Shown here: one piece after another, positions 14,529 through 23,740 of the stretch | Numbering within the stretch: the stretch's first letter is position 1 | Layout of the letters: the number at the start of each line of letters is the position of its first letter | NCBI GenBank assembly: GCA_003116975.1 | Contig: BGKB01000021.1 | Span: 974,480 to 1,038,479 of the forward strand | Length of the DNA: 64,000 nt | Direction of reading: 5' to 3' | From: Aurantiochytrium sp. KH105 | Taxonomy: Eukaryota > Sar > Bigyra > Thraustochytrida > Thraustochytriidae | The notes under the pieces: generated by a model | What the model saw: the letters and a program-made list of their open reading frames with translations, nothing else | Told to the model about the DNA's origin: nothing | Databases searched by the model: none | Translations under genes and position numbers: made by a program

Positions 14529-16742
14529 TTGTTGTTGTTGATAGTATTGCTGTTGCGATGGCTGCTGTTGCTGCTGATACTGCTGCTGCTGGTACGGTTG
14601 TTGCTGCTGATAAGGTTGTTGCTGCTGGTACGGTTGTTGCTGCTGGTACTGAGCATAGTGCATTCCTTGCTGCTGCTGCTGGTGGTGCTGCTGCTGCTGG
14701 GGCTGCTGCGGCTGTTGGTATTGCTGCGCTCCTGGGCCCTGGTATGCGTACGCCTGTTGCCTTGGTGCCATTTGCTGAGAAGATGTTCGGGTAGGCTGTG
14801 GCATGCCTGGGCCGCTCAGTGAAGCAATAGAATGACCTGCGTGTTGGATTTGTGGAGTGCCGGACGGCATATCCGGGAAAGTGCCCGCGCTTTTCACAAA
14901 ATCAAAGCCTGAAGGCACAGAGGCAGTGGACGCCGGCGCCGCAGTCGAAGATGCAGCAGAGGACGTCGAGGAAGATGAAGACGATACCGAAGAAGACATG
15001 GAGGCACTTGATGTGCTCGGACCCAGCATTGCCCACGGGTCATCTGGTTCTTGCTTTGGGGCAGGCTGCGACGCAGGCAGGGCCTGCATGGGAGTCGGCA
15101 TCAGTGGAGATGCCACAGGCATGGGCTGCAGCACGGCAGAGCCCATGGAAGAAGACGAAGACGTTGACGACTGCCGTGGGACATGAGGCGCCGGTTTAAG
15201 GGCGGGAGACTGCGTTGAGGAAGGTGTGGCTTTGCGAGGCGGACGCAAAGCCGGGGCTGCCGATGACACTGACGACGAAGTCGATGGGGCACGCTGTGAG
15301 CGTTCAGGGAGCTTGTTGAAGCTATCAAGGCCAGCAAACATGCTGTTGGATGAACTCGAAGGCGCCGGGGTAGGTGCAAGCGTAGTCGTGGATGCTCCGG
15401 AGGACACCGTCTCGGAAGGTCCAAAAAAGGCATCAAGGTCGTTTTCGTATTTTGAAGAAGGGGCAGCAGCAGCAGCAGCAATAGGTTTTGAAGATGCGGA
15501 AGAGGAAGACGTTGATCTCGAGGCAGCAGAGGCTGGGGGCGCGAGAGGGCGCACAGGCTGCTGATGTTGCTGTCGCTGCTGCTTTTGAGAAGGAACAGAA
15601 GGTTTTGAAGCTTTGGTTTGTGATGAAGGAGGCTTCAGCGTCGGTGGCTTTGGCGCACTTTGCGAAGGCTTGGACGAGGCAAAGGTGCCAAAGTCAGCGA
15701 AGTCGTCCTCAGGATTTCGGCCCCCGGTCGACGAAGCAGAGAATGCGGAAGTCCCGAAAGGATCGTCATCATTGTGATGACTCGTGGAGTGTGCAGCCGG
15801 CTGCGACGGTTTGGGCGGCTGTGACTTTGGCGCCGCCGAGAAGAAGTCGGCAAAATCGTCTTCCGCAGATGAAAATGATGGACCTGTTGCAGCAGGTGCT
15901 GCAGCAGTCGACTGTGCCGCAGACTCGAACGGGTTTTGCGAGGCGGAGGGCACAGGAACCGGTACCGGAAGAGGTGCGGCAGGCTGTGCGGCCGCCTCTG
16001 CGCCCCGCTGTCGTTCGTCAAGGATACCGTTCGCGTAGAGCGGCTTTGAATTAAGATAGGGCAAAATGACCTCGTAGATGAATGCGGGCCCATTGCTGGC
16101 AGCAGGAAAGGCCAGCGGTTTGAAGAGCATGAACCAAAAGGAGCTGTCACAAAGCCGATAGAGCGGGATATTATTGAAAACGTATGAGAGAGCCCTCTTG
16201 ACCTTTGGCGGGGAAGTCTCTGCGCGCGCGTAGTGGTACTCGAGTCCCTCGCCTGTGTTGCAGATGGCGAACGTGAATGTGTTTTCTCTTCGTAAGAGAA
16301 CATAGAGAAGAGCATGTCCATCCTTTTCTGTAGTGCGCCATCCGCCAGGGGAAAAGAGGACCTCACCGACGCGAAGCGAGTTGACTTTCATGACAAAGGC
16401 ATTGAGAAAGTCGAGAAACTGGGCGCTGCGTTTGACGTCCTCGGTGTCGTTTTTGAATTGCGAGAGGGGCAGACGAGCCCCGATTTGTGCGCACTCGGAA
16501 ATAGCGGTCTGCAAGAGAGCCACAGCACGAAGATGTCGCGAGCTGCCTTCTAACATTTTTTCGCTGAGGAGTCTACTGAGCGCCGCGCCCAAAAGCTGGA
16601 TGGACCCTGCCATGCAGTGGAAGGAGCTCGAGGGCGCCTCCCGTTGGCGTACTTCTGCATTGATGAAAGGGTCGGCAAAGATATCAGGCAGCGCAAAGTG
16701 CTCCCAAATAGGTTTGTCGCCAAAAACATAAGGAGTCGTCAT
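1032..16742 (-). CDS. Giant DUF3638/DUF3645-type P-loop ATPase with polyQ, EF-hands and C-terminal Vps62-like domain
   Basis: A single uninterrupted frame of 5236 codons, from ATG (MTTPYVFGDK) to TAG. Residues about 1-235 are globular. Residues about 240-810 are Ser/Pro/Ala/Gln-rich with a pure polyglutamine run near 734-757. A Glu/Asp/Gly-rich segment lies near 2707-2767. Near 3390 is QMLMGAGKTTVV, the Walker A signature of DUF3638, followed near 3560 by LILDEVDLILHPLKSELNWP, a Walker B/DExD-like motif. Near 4117-4165 a helicase-C-like block reads TTGMDIKQSLGAKAVLTLGK then AFRMRGIGKGQ, resembling SF2 motif VI. A Gln-Glu dipeptide repeat (4399-4425) precedes EF-hands near 4560-4640 (FKLFDGGKGYISPQQLRE; GGKGY is a poor calcium loop) and 4820-4900 (FRAFDSDGNGQIGCTE, a canonical DxDxNG loop). 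Residues about 5010-5225 resemble the Vps62 domain of VPS13-type proteins (VVWGASVWRPDIELAWYSKL, FVSLGHVCTT). It is a probable cytosolic ATPase that may act on membranes. No biochemical role is established for DUF3638, and I infer none. Confidence 0.85.
14470..14540. repeat. CTG/CAG trinucleotide run encoding polyglutamine
   Basis: About 23 near-perfect CTG units on the + strand (CAG on the coding strand) lie inside the giant gene, extended by TTG (CAA) codons. They encode the longest Gln run of a broader Gln-rich block that also has QQPY-type repeats. Confidence 0.9.
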
Positions 16743-17369
16743 CCTCGCCCTTTTTTTTCTTTCTTTTTGACGAGGTGGTCCACGGCGCGAGCGCGAGCGA
16801 GAGAGGCAACGAGGGCTCGGCGCAGGCGTGGCTGTCAGAAATCTACTCGTCTAGACGTCCAAGAGAAAGAGCGGGAGCGAGAGAAGGAAGGTCAGGACTC
16901 GCAGAACCCTGACGTTTGCGCAGGCACGGTTTTAGAGTGCGTAGGCCGTCGCCGGCTCGCCCCGCCCGTCGGGCGTTGGCGACTCGTCTCCTCGCTCCTT
17001 TCCTGCGTCGGCTTTCGCGTCCTCTCCGCGAGCAGGCACGCGCGTGCGGGGCGCCGCGGCCAGCCGGGCGCGCAGAGGTTCCGCGAGCGCAGAGCCGTCT
17101 CCTCCGGGTCCGCCGCGCCGCTCGCCCTCGAGCGGCGCCAGGATGGCATTTGAACGATGATTCAATCCGGGGCGATACCGTGCACGATACGGTGCGTGGG
17201 CCTCGTAGGATATGATGCAAGCCGGGGATGCCGCATCGTGCACGGTACCGAGGCGCCTCGGACGATCACGGATGAGCAGACGAAGCAGTGAAGACGAGGA
17301 CGGGGATGCGGATGAAGACGAGGGCAGCTTGTAGGATTGGCGTGCAGCAGAACCGAAGCGAGCTGGTTG
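16743..17369. promoter_or_regulatory. Divergent promoter region of the giant gene and NAXD
   Basis: This 627-bp stretch separates the start codons of two divergently transcribed genes, so it must hold both 5' flanks. It is GC-rich with no evident TATA box. A 13-bp inverted repeat (TACCGTGCACGAT at 17176-17188; ATCGTGCACGGTA at 17235-17247) lies nearer NAXD. Each arm contains the palindrome CGTGCACG. Confidence 0.5.
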
Positions 17370-17432
17370 ATGCGGACGCTGCGAGTGGTGACGGCGTGGC
17401 TTGCGTTGGTGGTGGCCGCGGGCGTGGCCACT

Positions 17433-17474
<42 letters not shown>

Positions 17475-18536
17475 GCAGTGGACGACTCGCGCTGTGACAG
17501 GCAAAACGGTGTCGCGTCGAGCATGGCCCAAGGAGTGAGCGTCATGGAGGCTGCCCGGAGACTCGTCCCGAAGCTAACCAAGACGATGCACAAGGGCCAG
17601 GCCGGGAGGATTGCGATTGTGGGTGGCTCGTTCGAGTACACGGGAGCACCGTACTACGCGTCGATGTCGTCGCTCAAGGTTGGCGCCGATCTTGCATTTG
17701 TTCTCTGCGAGGAAAGCGCGGCGGTGCCCATCAAGTCATACACGCCAGAGGTCATTGTCCTGCCGACCATGAGCGAGGCGAACATCGACCGGGCCGTTGA
17801 TCTCTTGCCACGGGTCCATGTGCTCGTCATTGGTCCCGGACTCGGACGCGACGAGACGACGCTCAAGCTCACGACCAAGCTTATCCGCGAGGCCATGGGA
17901 AAGGACGTGCCACTCGTACTCGATGGGGATGCGCTCTTCTTACTGACACAGCAGCCCGATCTCGTCAAGGGCTATGCGCGCGCCCTGCTGACACCCAATG
18001 TGGTAGAGTTTTCTCGTTTGGAGCGTGCGCTTTTCGAGGACGCTGAGGACGTGCCAGTGCCCGACCTGAGCAAGGTGGCCAAAAGTGTGGACAACGAATT
18101 TGGGGCGTGGATGGACATTAACGACGCCGACGAAGCGAGCCCGCTGCGACGTGCCGTGCGTCTGGCGCGCGCGATGGGCAACGTGACAGTAATGCAAAAG
18201 GGTGAGGTCGACATCATCACTGATGGCAGGCGTGCGGCGGTGAGCACTGCGCAGGGCTCGAACCGACGTTGTGGAGGACAGGGCGACGTGCTTGCGGGAA
18301 GCAGTGGTGTGTTTCTGCATTGGGCTCTAAATGGTGCCGGCGACGGTCAGGCGGAGGCTCCGGGCCCCGAGGGGACCATCTCAGCGGCTTTTGCGGCAAG
18401 TGTGCTCACGCGGACAGCGAACCGTCTCGCCTTTCAAGATCATCATCGAAGCACCACCACGCCTGACATTATTGAACATTTAGGCAGTGCTTTCCACACC
18501 CTCTTTGAGTCAGACGGCGGCAATTCGAGTCTCTGA
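17370..18536 (+). CDS. NAXD: ATP-dependent (S)-NAD(P)H-hydrate dehydratase (EC 4.2.1.93)
   Basis: A 388-residue member of the ribokinase-like YjeF-C/CARKD family. It uses ATP to dehydrate damaged (S)-NADHX and (S)-NADPHX back to NADH and NADPH. Visible motifs in order are GRIAIVGGSFEYTGAPYYA, VLVIGPGLGRDE, LVLDGDALFLL, LTPNVVEFSRLE, QKGEVDIITDG and RRCGGQGDVLAGSSGVFLHW. The Asp of GGQGD is the expected catalytic base, and this last block closely matches animal NAXD. The frame is open a little further upstream, but the first ATG gives MRTLRVVTAWLALVVAAGVA, a hydrophobic, Arg-containing leader followed by a CAG-encoded Ala tract, so a secretory or organellar signal is likely. A second in-frame ATG (Met52, at 17523, MAQGVSVMEAARRL) just before the catalytic domain could give a cytosolic form. 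I saw no epimerase partner (NAXE) in the window. Confidence 0.93.
17434..17466. repeat. CAG trinucleotide repeat encoding polyalanine
   Basis: About eleven CAG units in the GCA frame encode an Ala run directly after the hydrophobic leader of NAXD. Confidence 0.85.
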
Positions 18537-18982
18537 GTCGTGATTTTCAACATTTTTTCTTTTTACAATTCACTTTTCACAAGGGAGCGTCGGCGGTCGG
18601 ATCGGGTGCAATGACCTTTGCTTGGCACTTTGGCGTCATCAATTCGACGAAGGTTTGAGGCCGGAATGGAATCGATTGTCACAATGTAGATTCAATTTCT
18701 CTTTCGAATTGAATTTGTTACAATTGGGGTCATCCATGGCTGACTTTACGTGAAGGATGCATCGATCGCTTATTAGGCTTCATTGAACTTGTTTCGCGTC
18801 TGTCTGTAACAAATTCGTTTCTCGCATACCAAGCCGTTTGTCGCAGGCCAACCCAAAGAGGGAAACAAAGCACGATTTAGAAGTAAAGTCATGGACCGGA
18901 TGACGTTGGCGATGTAGCGATGATGATGATGATGATACCAACATGAATCACAACGACTGGAAAAGGGACAAGGCGATCGATC
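18537..18982. other. Convergent intergenic region
   Basis: AT-richer sequence between the NAXD stop and the stop of the small CSN9-like gene. A short GAT microsatellite lies near 18917-18937. I see no gene here. Confidence 0.5.
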
Positions 18983-19241
18983 TTATGATGATTCCTGGGT
19001 GACCTTGGGGTAATCCAGGTCAAAGTCTGTGGCGGAGAAGTTGTCGAAGAAATCCTTATCCTGGATGCGCACATTGGGGTCCAGCGACATGGGGTCATCT
19101 CCGCCCTTGCTCATGCTGGGCAAGATATCTTCGGACGAACCACCTGGATAATTTTCCATAATAAAATACGAATCGATTTTTCTCGTGAGAAGAGCGCTCG
19201 CGCAAGCATCACATGAGAACCGACTTACCGATGCCCAGCAT
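18983..19241 (-). CDS. Candidate COP9 signalosome subunit 9 (CSN9/CSNAP), two exons
   Basis: Reading the minus strand, exon 1 is 19241-19229 (ATG CTG GGC ATC G) and is followed by a consensus donor GTAAGT. The acceptor TATCCAG ends at 19144 and exon 2 is 19143-18983, ending in TAA. The intron is 85 nt and the joined frame is exactly 174 nt. The product has 57 residues, begins MLGIGGSSEDILPSM and ends with an acidic, Phe-rich tail, IQDKDFFDNFSATDFDLDYP. Length and tail resemble CSN9/CSNAP (57 residues in human; FFNDFEDLF-type acidic tail), which binds the COP9 signalosome, the cullin deneddylase. The family is short and weakly conserved, so the name rests on tail composition, length and clean splice sites. 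Further upstream exons cannot be excluded. Confidence 0.55.
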
Positions 19242-19785
19242 GGGCCGCCGCGAGCGCGGCGCCCTTCGTACGCGCTGCGTGTGACCTTTTGTCGAAGCAC
19301 TTGGACCTTGCGTGCCCCTGGTCATGGTGCTCTCGGTACGGAAAGACGGCCTCCTTTCTAACTAACTCCGCTGTCTGCTGCGTCCCGTTCCTACCGTCTT
19401 TTCTCTCTCTCTTTCTCTTTCTATAACTCGCTCGCTCGCTCGCTCTCGCGCTCTCGCGCCGGCGCCTGTGTTCTAGCGCGCGTGAAAAGAGCCGCGTGTG
19501 ACGTGGCGATTGACCAATTGTCTCGAGCGATCTTTTTCCTCTCTTTCGACCGTTTGAGAAACAAGCAAAAATGTAAGACCGATCGTTCAACTTCAAGGTG
19601 TTTGCAAATGCACAGAAGATCTGCCTCGAGAGATTGAAAAGAAGCAAATGCCTGCGCAGAGCAAGCGCGTACTGATCTCGGCTTGAAGCTCGAAGTCAAG
19701 TCGGACAAAGTGAGGTAGGCCTATTCACAACATTTGTGGTTAAAAAGATAATAAAAAAGGCGATGCCGGAGACGAGCCTGAGCGC
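19242..19785. other. Intergenic region upstream of the CSN9-like gene
   Basis: This region lies between two minus-strand genes and probably holds the 5' flank of the CSN9-like gene. A CT-rich stretch with TCTCTCTTTCTC and CGCT repeats runs from about 19396 to 19450. No coding signal is convincing. Confidence 0.45.
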
Positions 19786-20494
19786 TTACAGCTTGCTTGG
19801 GGCGGCATCTTGCGCCGTTTTCGGAGCGTGATTAATGTCGACGTCAGGCGTAAAAGGACGCGGGGTCTGCGCCGTGAGCTCGAGGTACTCGCCATCAGGT
19901 CCGGTGAAGTAAAAGGATTCCCATGTGGTATTTTCATCGCGGGACGCCGCGTAACCGGTCTCTGTTTCATCGGTGTGGTACAGCATGGGGCTCACAAATC
20001 CCACAGCGAGAGCGGCAATCCGTTTTCGGTACTCGCGGAGACGATCAGCATCGACGTTCCACGCGACGTGGTTCACAGAGCCATGGGCTGTGGAGAAGTT
20101 ACCCGAGGCCAAGTTGGAGAGATCGATGGTAGTCAGACCCGGCTGGCCCTTGGGCGCATTGGGAAACCAAAAGTATGCGACCGAAGCGCCGTTGCCGCCA
20201 TCGAGAAAAAAGTGCTGGCCACCATCAGGAAGTGCAATGGTCTTGGTGAGCCGCAAACCCAGTCCCTCGGACCAGAACCAGATGGTGCGCGCCATGTCGG
20301 ACGAAACCCAAGCCACATGCTACGACGCGCTCACGCTAAAGGTCAGAAATATGAATGGGTCATGTGAAGGAGATCCTCGTGCAACTTACATTGATCCCGT
20401 TGACCGCGATAGCATCGCTTCGCTCCTTGCCGAAGCGCTCGCGGAGTTGTTCCACCGAGAGCGCTTTCACCTCTTCGTAGCTAAGTGGGGCCAT
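19786..20494 (-). CDS. VOC-superfamily (glyoxalase/extradiol dioxygenase fold) protein, two exons
   Basis: Exon 1 is 20494-20390 (MAPLSYEEVKALSVEQLRER ... AVNGIN), followed by the donor GTAAGT. A 70-nt intron ends in TAG at 20320, and exon 2 is 20319-19786, ending in TAA. The junction restores the VOC opening strand NGIN|HVAWVSSDMARTIWFW, which strongly supports the splice. The product has 212 residues with two paired beta-alpha-beta-beta-beta halves. Possible metal ligands are His36 (HVAW), His119 (SVNHVAWNV) and Glu182 (DGEYLEL), the H-x-H-x-E pattern of metal-dependent VOC enzymes. TGPDGEYLELT closes the fold. It probably catalyses a metal-dependent lyase, isomerase or dioxygenase reaction on a small molecule; the substrate cannot be read from the sequence. 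Its start lies 390 bp from the start of the divergent coiled-coil gene. Confidence 0.88.
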
Positions 20495-20884
20495 CTCCAC
20501 AAGGCCCGACTCTCACTCTCACTCAACGCGAATCCGCTCGACTCGACGCTACTGCACCAGAGCAGATCGGGCCACGTGCGAGCGCGCGTGCGTGCGTGCG
20601 CGCGGGTGGGCGGGCGGGCGGGCGGGCTGGTGTCTCGGGGCGGCCGTCGAGATTGCGTTCTGTATCCGCCGGCTACGTCCGCGCTGCGGTCCTTGTCCTC
20701 GATGTGCACGCGATCTGACGAGATCTTCTGACAGTGAGTAAGTCCGTCACATAAACCCTCAATAGCCGTTATGAGAATTGGGGTTGCGCAGCACCATTGT
20801 GAGACCTGAGACGGAGCCACATCGCATCCACATCGCATCGCATCGCATCGCATCGCATCGCAAGGCGCGCGCGCGCAGCGGAGC
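20495..20884. promoter_or_regulatory. Divergent promoter region of the VOC and coiled-coil genes
   Basis: A 390-bp stretch between two divergent start codons. It contains a GGGCGGGCGGGC-type run near 20608-20632 and about nine tandem CATCG/CATCC pentamers at 20818-20866, close to the coiled-coil start. No TATA box is evident. Confidence 0.5.
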
Positions 20885-21481
20885 ATGGAGGCGGAGGTAG
20901 CACGATTGCGTGAGGAACTGAGCGCGACGCGCGTTTCTGCGACGCAGGCTGCGCGTGAGAGTGCCGCGGTGGTGGAGTCCTTGCAACGACGACTCGAGGC
21001 GCAAAAGGACGACGACAAATCGCGCGCGGCGGCCGCTGAAGAGAAGACCAAGGCGAGGAGCGAGGCGGATGCAGTGCAAGAGGAGCGCCTGCGCAGCGCT
21101 AATGACCGCATGCTGGCTCTTGACCGTCGATTTCGGGAACTGTGGCGCGACATGAAGGCCGAGAATGGCCGCGTGCGCGAGGAGGCTGAGACGTATCGTG
21201 CGACCCTCGAGGAAGAGCGCAAAGTGCGCGCAGCTGCAGAGGAACGAGCGCGAAAGGCGGAGCGACGCGTAATCGTGCTCATGAAAGAGAATTTAGCGTT
21301 GCAAGCGCACGTGAAACAAGTACAGGAGAAAATGTCCCTGATGCGTACCATTGCCAAGATACGCGATGAGACTGACGATGTGTCAGAAGTACTCGGCTTT
21401 GACGGCTTAGTACGGAAAATCGGTCACGTCGCAGAGGAGGTGGAGCGTCAGGTGAGCTTTGCGCAGAACCCGACGCGTTGA
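20885..21481 (+). CDS. Coiled-coil protein of unknown function
   Basis: A 198-residue product from ATG (MEAEVARLREELSATR) to TGA. Almost all of it is predicted coiled coil. Heptad-like Leu/Ala/Val spacing with dense Glu, Arg and Lys runs from residue 1 to about 160 (RLREELSATR, EEERKVRAAAEERARKAERR). The last 40 residues are less charged (VSEVLGFDGLVRKIGHVAEE) and may form a short helical cap. There is no signal peptide, membrane helix or catalytic motif. It is likely a cytosolic scaffold or dimerising protein; I do not recognise the family. It shares its 5' flank with the VOC gene and converges on the TPR gene. Confidence 0.7.
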   Translation: MEAEVARLREELSATRVSATQAARESAAVVESLQRRLEAQKDDDKSRAAAAEEKTKARSEADAVQEERLRSANDRMLALDRRFRELWRDMKAENGRVREEAETYRATLEEERKVRAAAEERARKAERRVIVLMKENLALQAHVKQVQEKMSLMRTIAKIRDETDDVSEVLGFDGLVRKIGHVAEEVERQVSFAQNPTR

Positions 21482-21783
21482 ACTTTACAAAAGAGTCCGG
21501 TGTAAAACATGATTCATTCAAATTCTGTCAGGTGGAGAAAAGGACGAAAAAAAAAGTACACAGTTTGAAAAGCTTCGTCGCACGACAATACGACCACTGC
21601 CCGACGGCCCGATGCGTCAAGGGAAAGCGCTTGCCAATACGATGCAAGACTGCAGTCACAGGACCATTCTGTTTCGGACCCCGATGAACAGTTTTTTGTG
21701 TGTGTTTTGGTCGAGCCCCATGTGAGCCTTGCGTGGTCTTGAGGCTGCGAATGCTATAATTGCTGCCATAGATTGCCGTTGTC
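21482..21783. other. Convergent intergenic region
   Basis: About 300 bp between the stops of the coiled-coil gene and the TPR gene. I see no gene and no notable structure. Confidence 0.5.
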
Positions 21784-23331
21784 TTACTCTTCTTCGAGGC
21801 CGTGGTCATGGTCTGCAATACCCCCAAGTCTTGCGATTGCCCGTGCGCGCCAAGCACTAGCGCCCGGCTGGTGCGGGTTGAGAGCCAAACTTTTCTGAAG
21901 GCTTTCGGCCGAGAGATCAAAAGTTCCGCAATGAAAAGCGCAAACGCCAATATTGTACAAGGTAGCTGCATGCTCGCCAGCGAGGGCATTCGAGGCCTGA
22001 AATGCGTCGAGCGCGGACGCGTAGCGACGAAGGCCCATGAGAACTCGACCGAGGTGAAAGGCCACGTCTTTGGTCGTTTGGGGCGACGTACCGGCAAGAG
22101 TATATGGAGCCACAAAACATCGTGCTCGCACGGCTGCGACATCTTGGATGAGATCCTGGGCTTGACGCGGCGTGGCGAAGGGCGTTTGTCCCACGATGAA
22201 ATTACGAAGCCGGAAAAAAACATGCGGGTCGTGATTGGCAAGTCGTAAAATGGCGAGCAGGGCCGACAGTTCGGTATCGCCATTGGCGCAGTTGCGTGCA
22301 ACAGAGCGCTCGAGCGCGATGTAGGCGTCGACGTCGAGGCGCGGGGCAGAATCAAGCCACTGCACGGCAAGCTGCGCGGTGAGTGGACGACAGCCTGGGC
22401 GAGAGGATATTGCGATGCAGGTGGACACAGTCGTGGCGCAGTGCGGAGTCGTGAAGACTGCACCATGCCAGCGGCTCTGCGCGATACGGTGCAGAGCATG
22501 GAAATTGAGGCCTGGCGCTGGCGCGCGCCTGCCGCGTTGTTGGTCAAGATTGACGACACCACGATCGCAGATGATGCCTACTATTTTGTCGGTACAAACC
22601 TCGCGAAGTCGACCGAGTGTGGCGATTGCGGCGACTGGCACCGAAAAGGCAGCATTTTGCGCAAAGAATTCTGCACCGTAGTCGTCGAGGAGCCACTGGA
22701 GGTCGTCGCGACCCCCCGGATTGGAACCAGGCAGAAGAGATGCACCAGGAGCAATTTCACAAAAGCGCCATGCGCCTTCGATGTCGACATCCCGTGCCCC
22801 GAGCTGGAGGTCGCCATCCGTGACGCGGAAAGCATTCGTTCGAAGAGCACTAGCTGCGTGAACGAGGATGGGCATGATAGGGCCGCGCCAAGGTCTGTGT
22901 CCATTGACGCGGCGTTTGCATCGCTCGAGGACAATGTTGACGTCGCGGTCGGCGCAAAGGGCGTCAAAGTCCACCACCGAGAAGTCGACGAGACCCTGAC
23001 GCGCGAGCGCTTGTAGAGCTGCGTGGTCCTGGAGAGCCTGCAGAGCACGACGCGTCGTTGCGCCAAGGACGTAAAGAAAGGGTGGACTGGCAGGGTCGGG
23101 CCAGAGGCTGCGCAGACGCAGGAGCTCGGTGACGACGAGGAAAGAGAGACGGCCTCGGTGAACGTCGGCGACTTCTAGCACAAGAACCGGTCCCAGCGCG
23201 TCCCCCGCTGCAGCTGCGTCTGCGCCGTCCTCGGCCGCGGCGAGCACGAGGCGCGCGATCTGTGCAGCCACAAGAGCTAGGCACGCGGCCGCCACGCCCT
23301 CACGCGGCGCGGGGCGTGGCGCGCCGTCCAT
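21784..23331 (-). CDS. TPR protein with a degenerate methyltransferase-like N-terminal region
   Basis: A 515-residue product starting at MDGAPRPAPREGVAAACLAL. The frame is open for 86 more codons upstream, but those are Lys-rich and low in quality, and this ATG begins the ordered sequence. Residues about 40-200 resemble a Rossmann-type region of putative SAM-dependent methyltransferases that carry C-terminal TPRs (VLVLEVADVHRGRLSFLV, then PFLYVLGATTRRALQAL and QGLVDFSVVDFDALC). The Gly-rich SAM loop usual at motif I is not visible. The C-terminal part has at least two TPR-like helix pairs (AFHLGRVLMGLRRYASALDA; YNIGVCAFHCGTFDLSAESL, then QKSLALNPHQPGA). There is no signal peptide or membrane segment. 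It is best called a TPR protein; methyltransferase activity is doubtful. Confidence 0.7.
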   Translation of the reverse strand: MDGAPRPAPREGVAAACLALVAAQIARLVLAAAEDGADAAAAGDALGPVLVLEVADVHRGRLSFLVVTELLRLRSLWPDPASPPFLYVLGATTRRALQALQDHAALQALARQGLVDFSVVDFDALCADRDVNIVLERCKRRVNGHRPWRGPIMPILVHAASALRTNAFRVTDGDLQLGARDVDIEGAWRFCEIAPGASLLPGSNPGGRDDLQWLLDDYGAEFFAQNAAFSVPVAAIATLGRLREVCTDKIVGIICDRGVVNLDQQRGRRAPAPGLNFHALHRIAQSRWHGAVFTTPHCATTVSTCIAISSRPGCRPLTAQLAVQWLDSAPRLDVDAYIALERSVARNCANGDTELSALLAILRLANHDPHVFFRLRNFIVGQTPFATPRQAQDLIQDVAAVRARCFVAPYTLAGTSPQTTKDVAFHLGRVLMGLRRYASALDAFQASNALAGEHAATLYNIGVCAFHCGTFDLSAESLQKSLALNPHQPGASAWRARAIARLGGIADHDHGLEEE

Positions 23332-23740
23332 CTTCTTTTTCTTGAAGTATTGAAGGACGACCAAAAGGTCTCGTGCACGAATTGATTGAATGTCCGTGAC
23401 GAGTTTTTTCTTTTTTGGCCCACTACACAAGCGCAGAGAAGAGCAGAGTCCAAGAGCAGAGTCGCTTGGTTGACGATGGGGACGATTCATTCGGCATTCA
23501 CTGTCTCGTGGCCAGATTCCGGTGACAAGAAGTTTTCGGTGAGAAGAGCGGAAACTTTCTGATACATTGTAAACAAACGTCGCAGACAATCAATCACTCA
23601 CTGGAGACACTGATGCTTTGGACGACTTGCGCAGAATACGCCTAGCTAGGCCAGGACCACCAAGCGAGTTAAGTGGGTTGTAATTTGAAGATGAAACAAA
23701 AAAGAGGTAGAATACGTTTTTGGGTTTGTTTTTTTGGAGC
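23332..23740. other. Intergenic region upstream of the TPR gene
   Basis: About 410 bp between two minus-strand genes, expected to hold the TPR gene's 5' flank and the 3' end of the RCC1-like gene. It contains short A and T runs. An open frame continues through part of it but lacks protein-like character. Confidence 0.5.

Noticed and set aside
873-15000. Many open frames of 100-360 codons on the + strand opposite the giant gene
   Set aside because: They are antisense shadows created by the low stop-codon frequency of GC-rich coding DNA; none shows a family motif and the sense frame is continuous.
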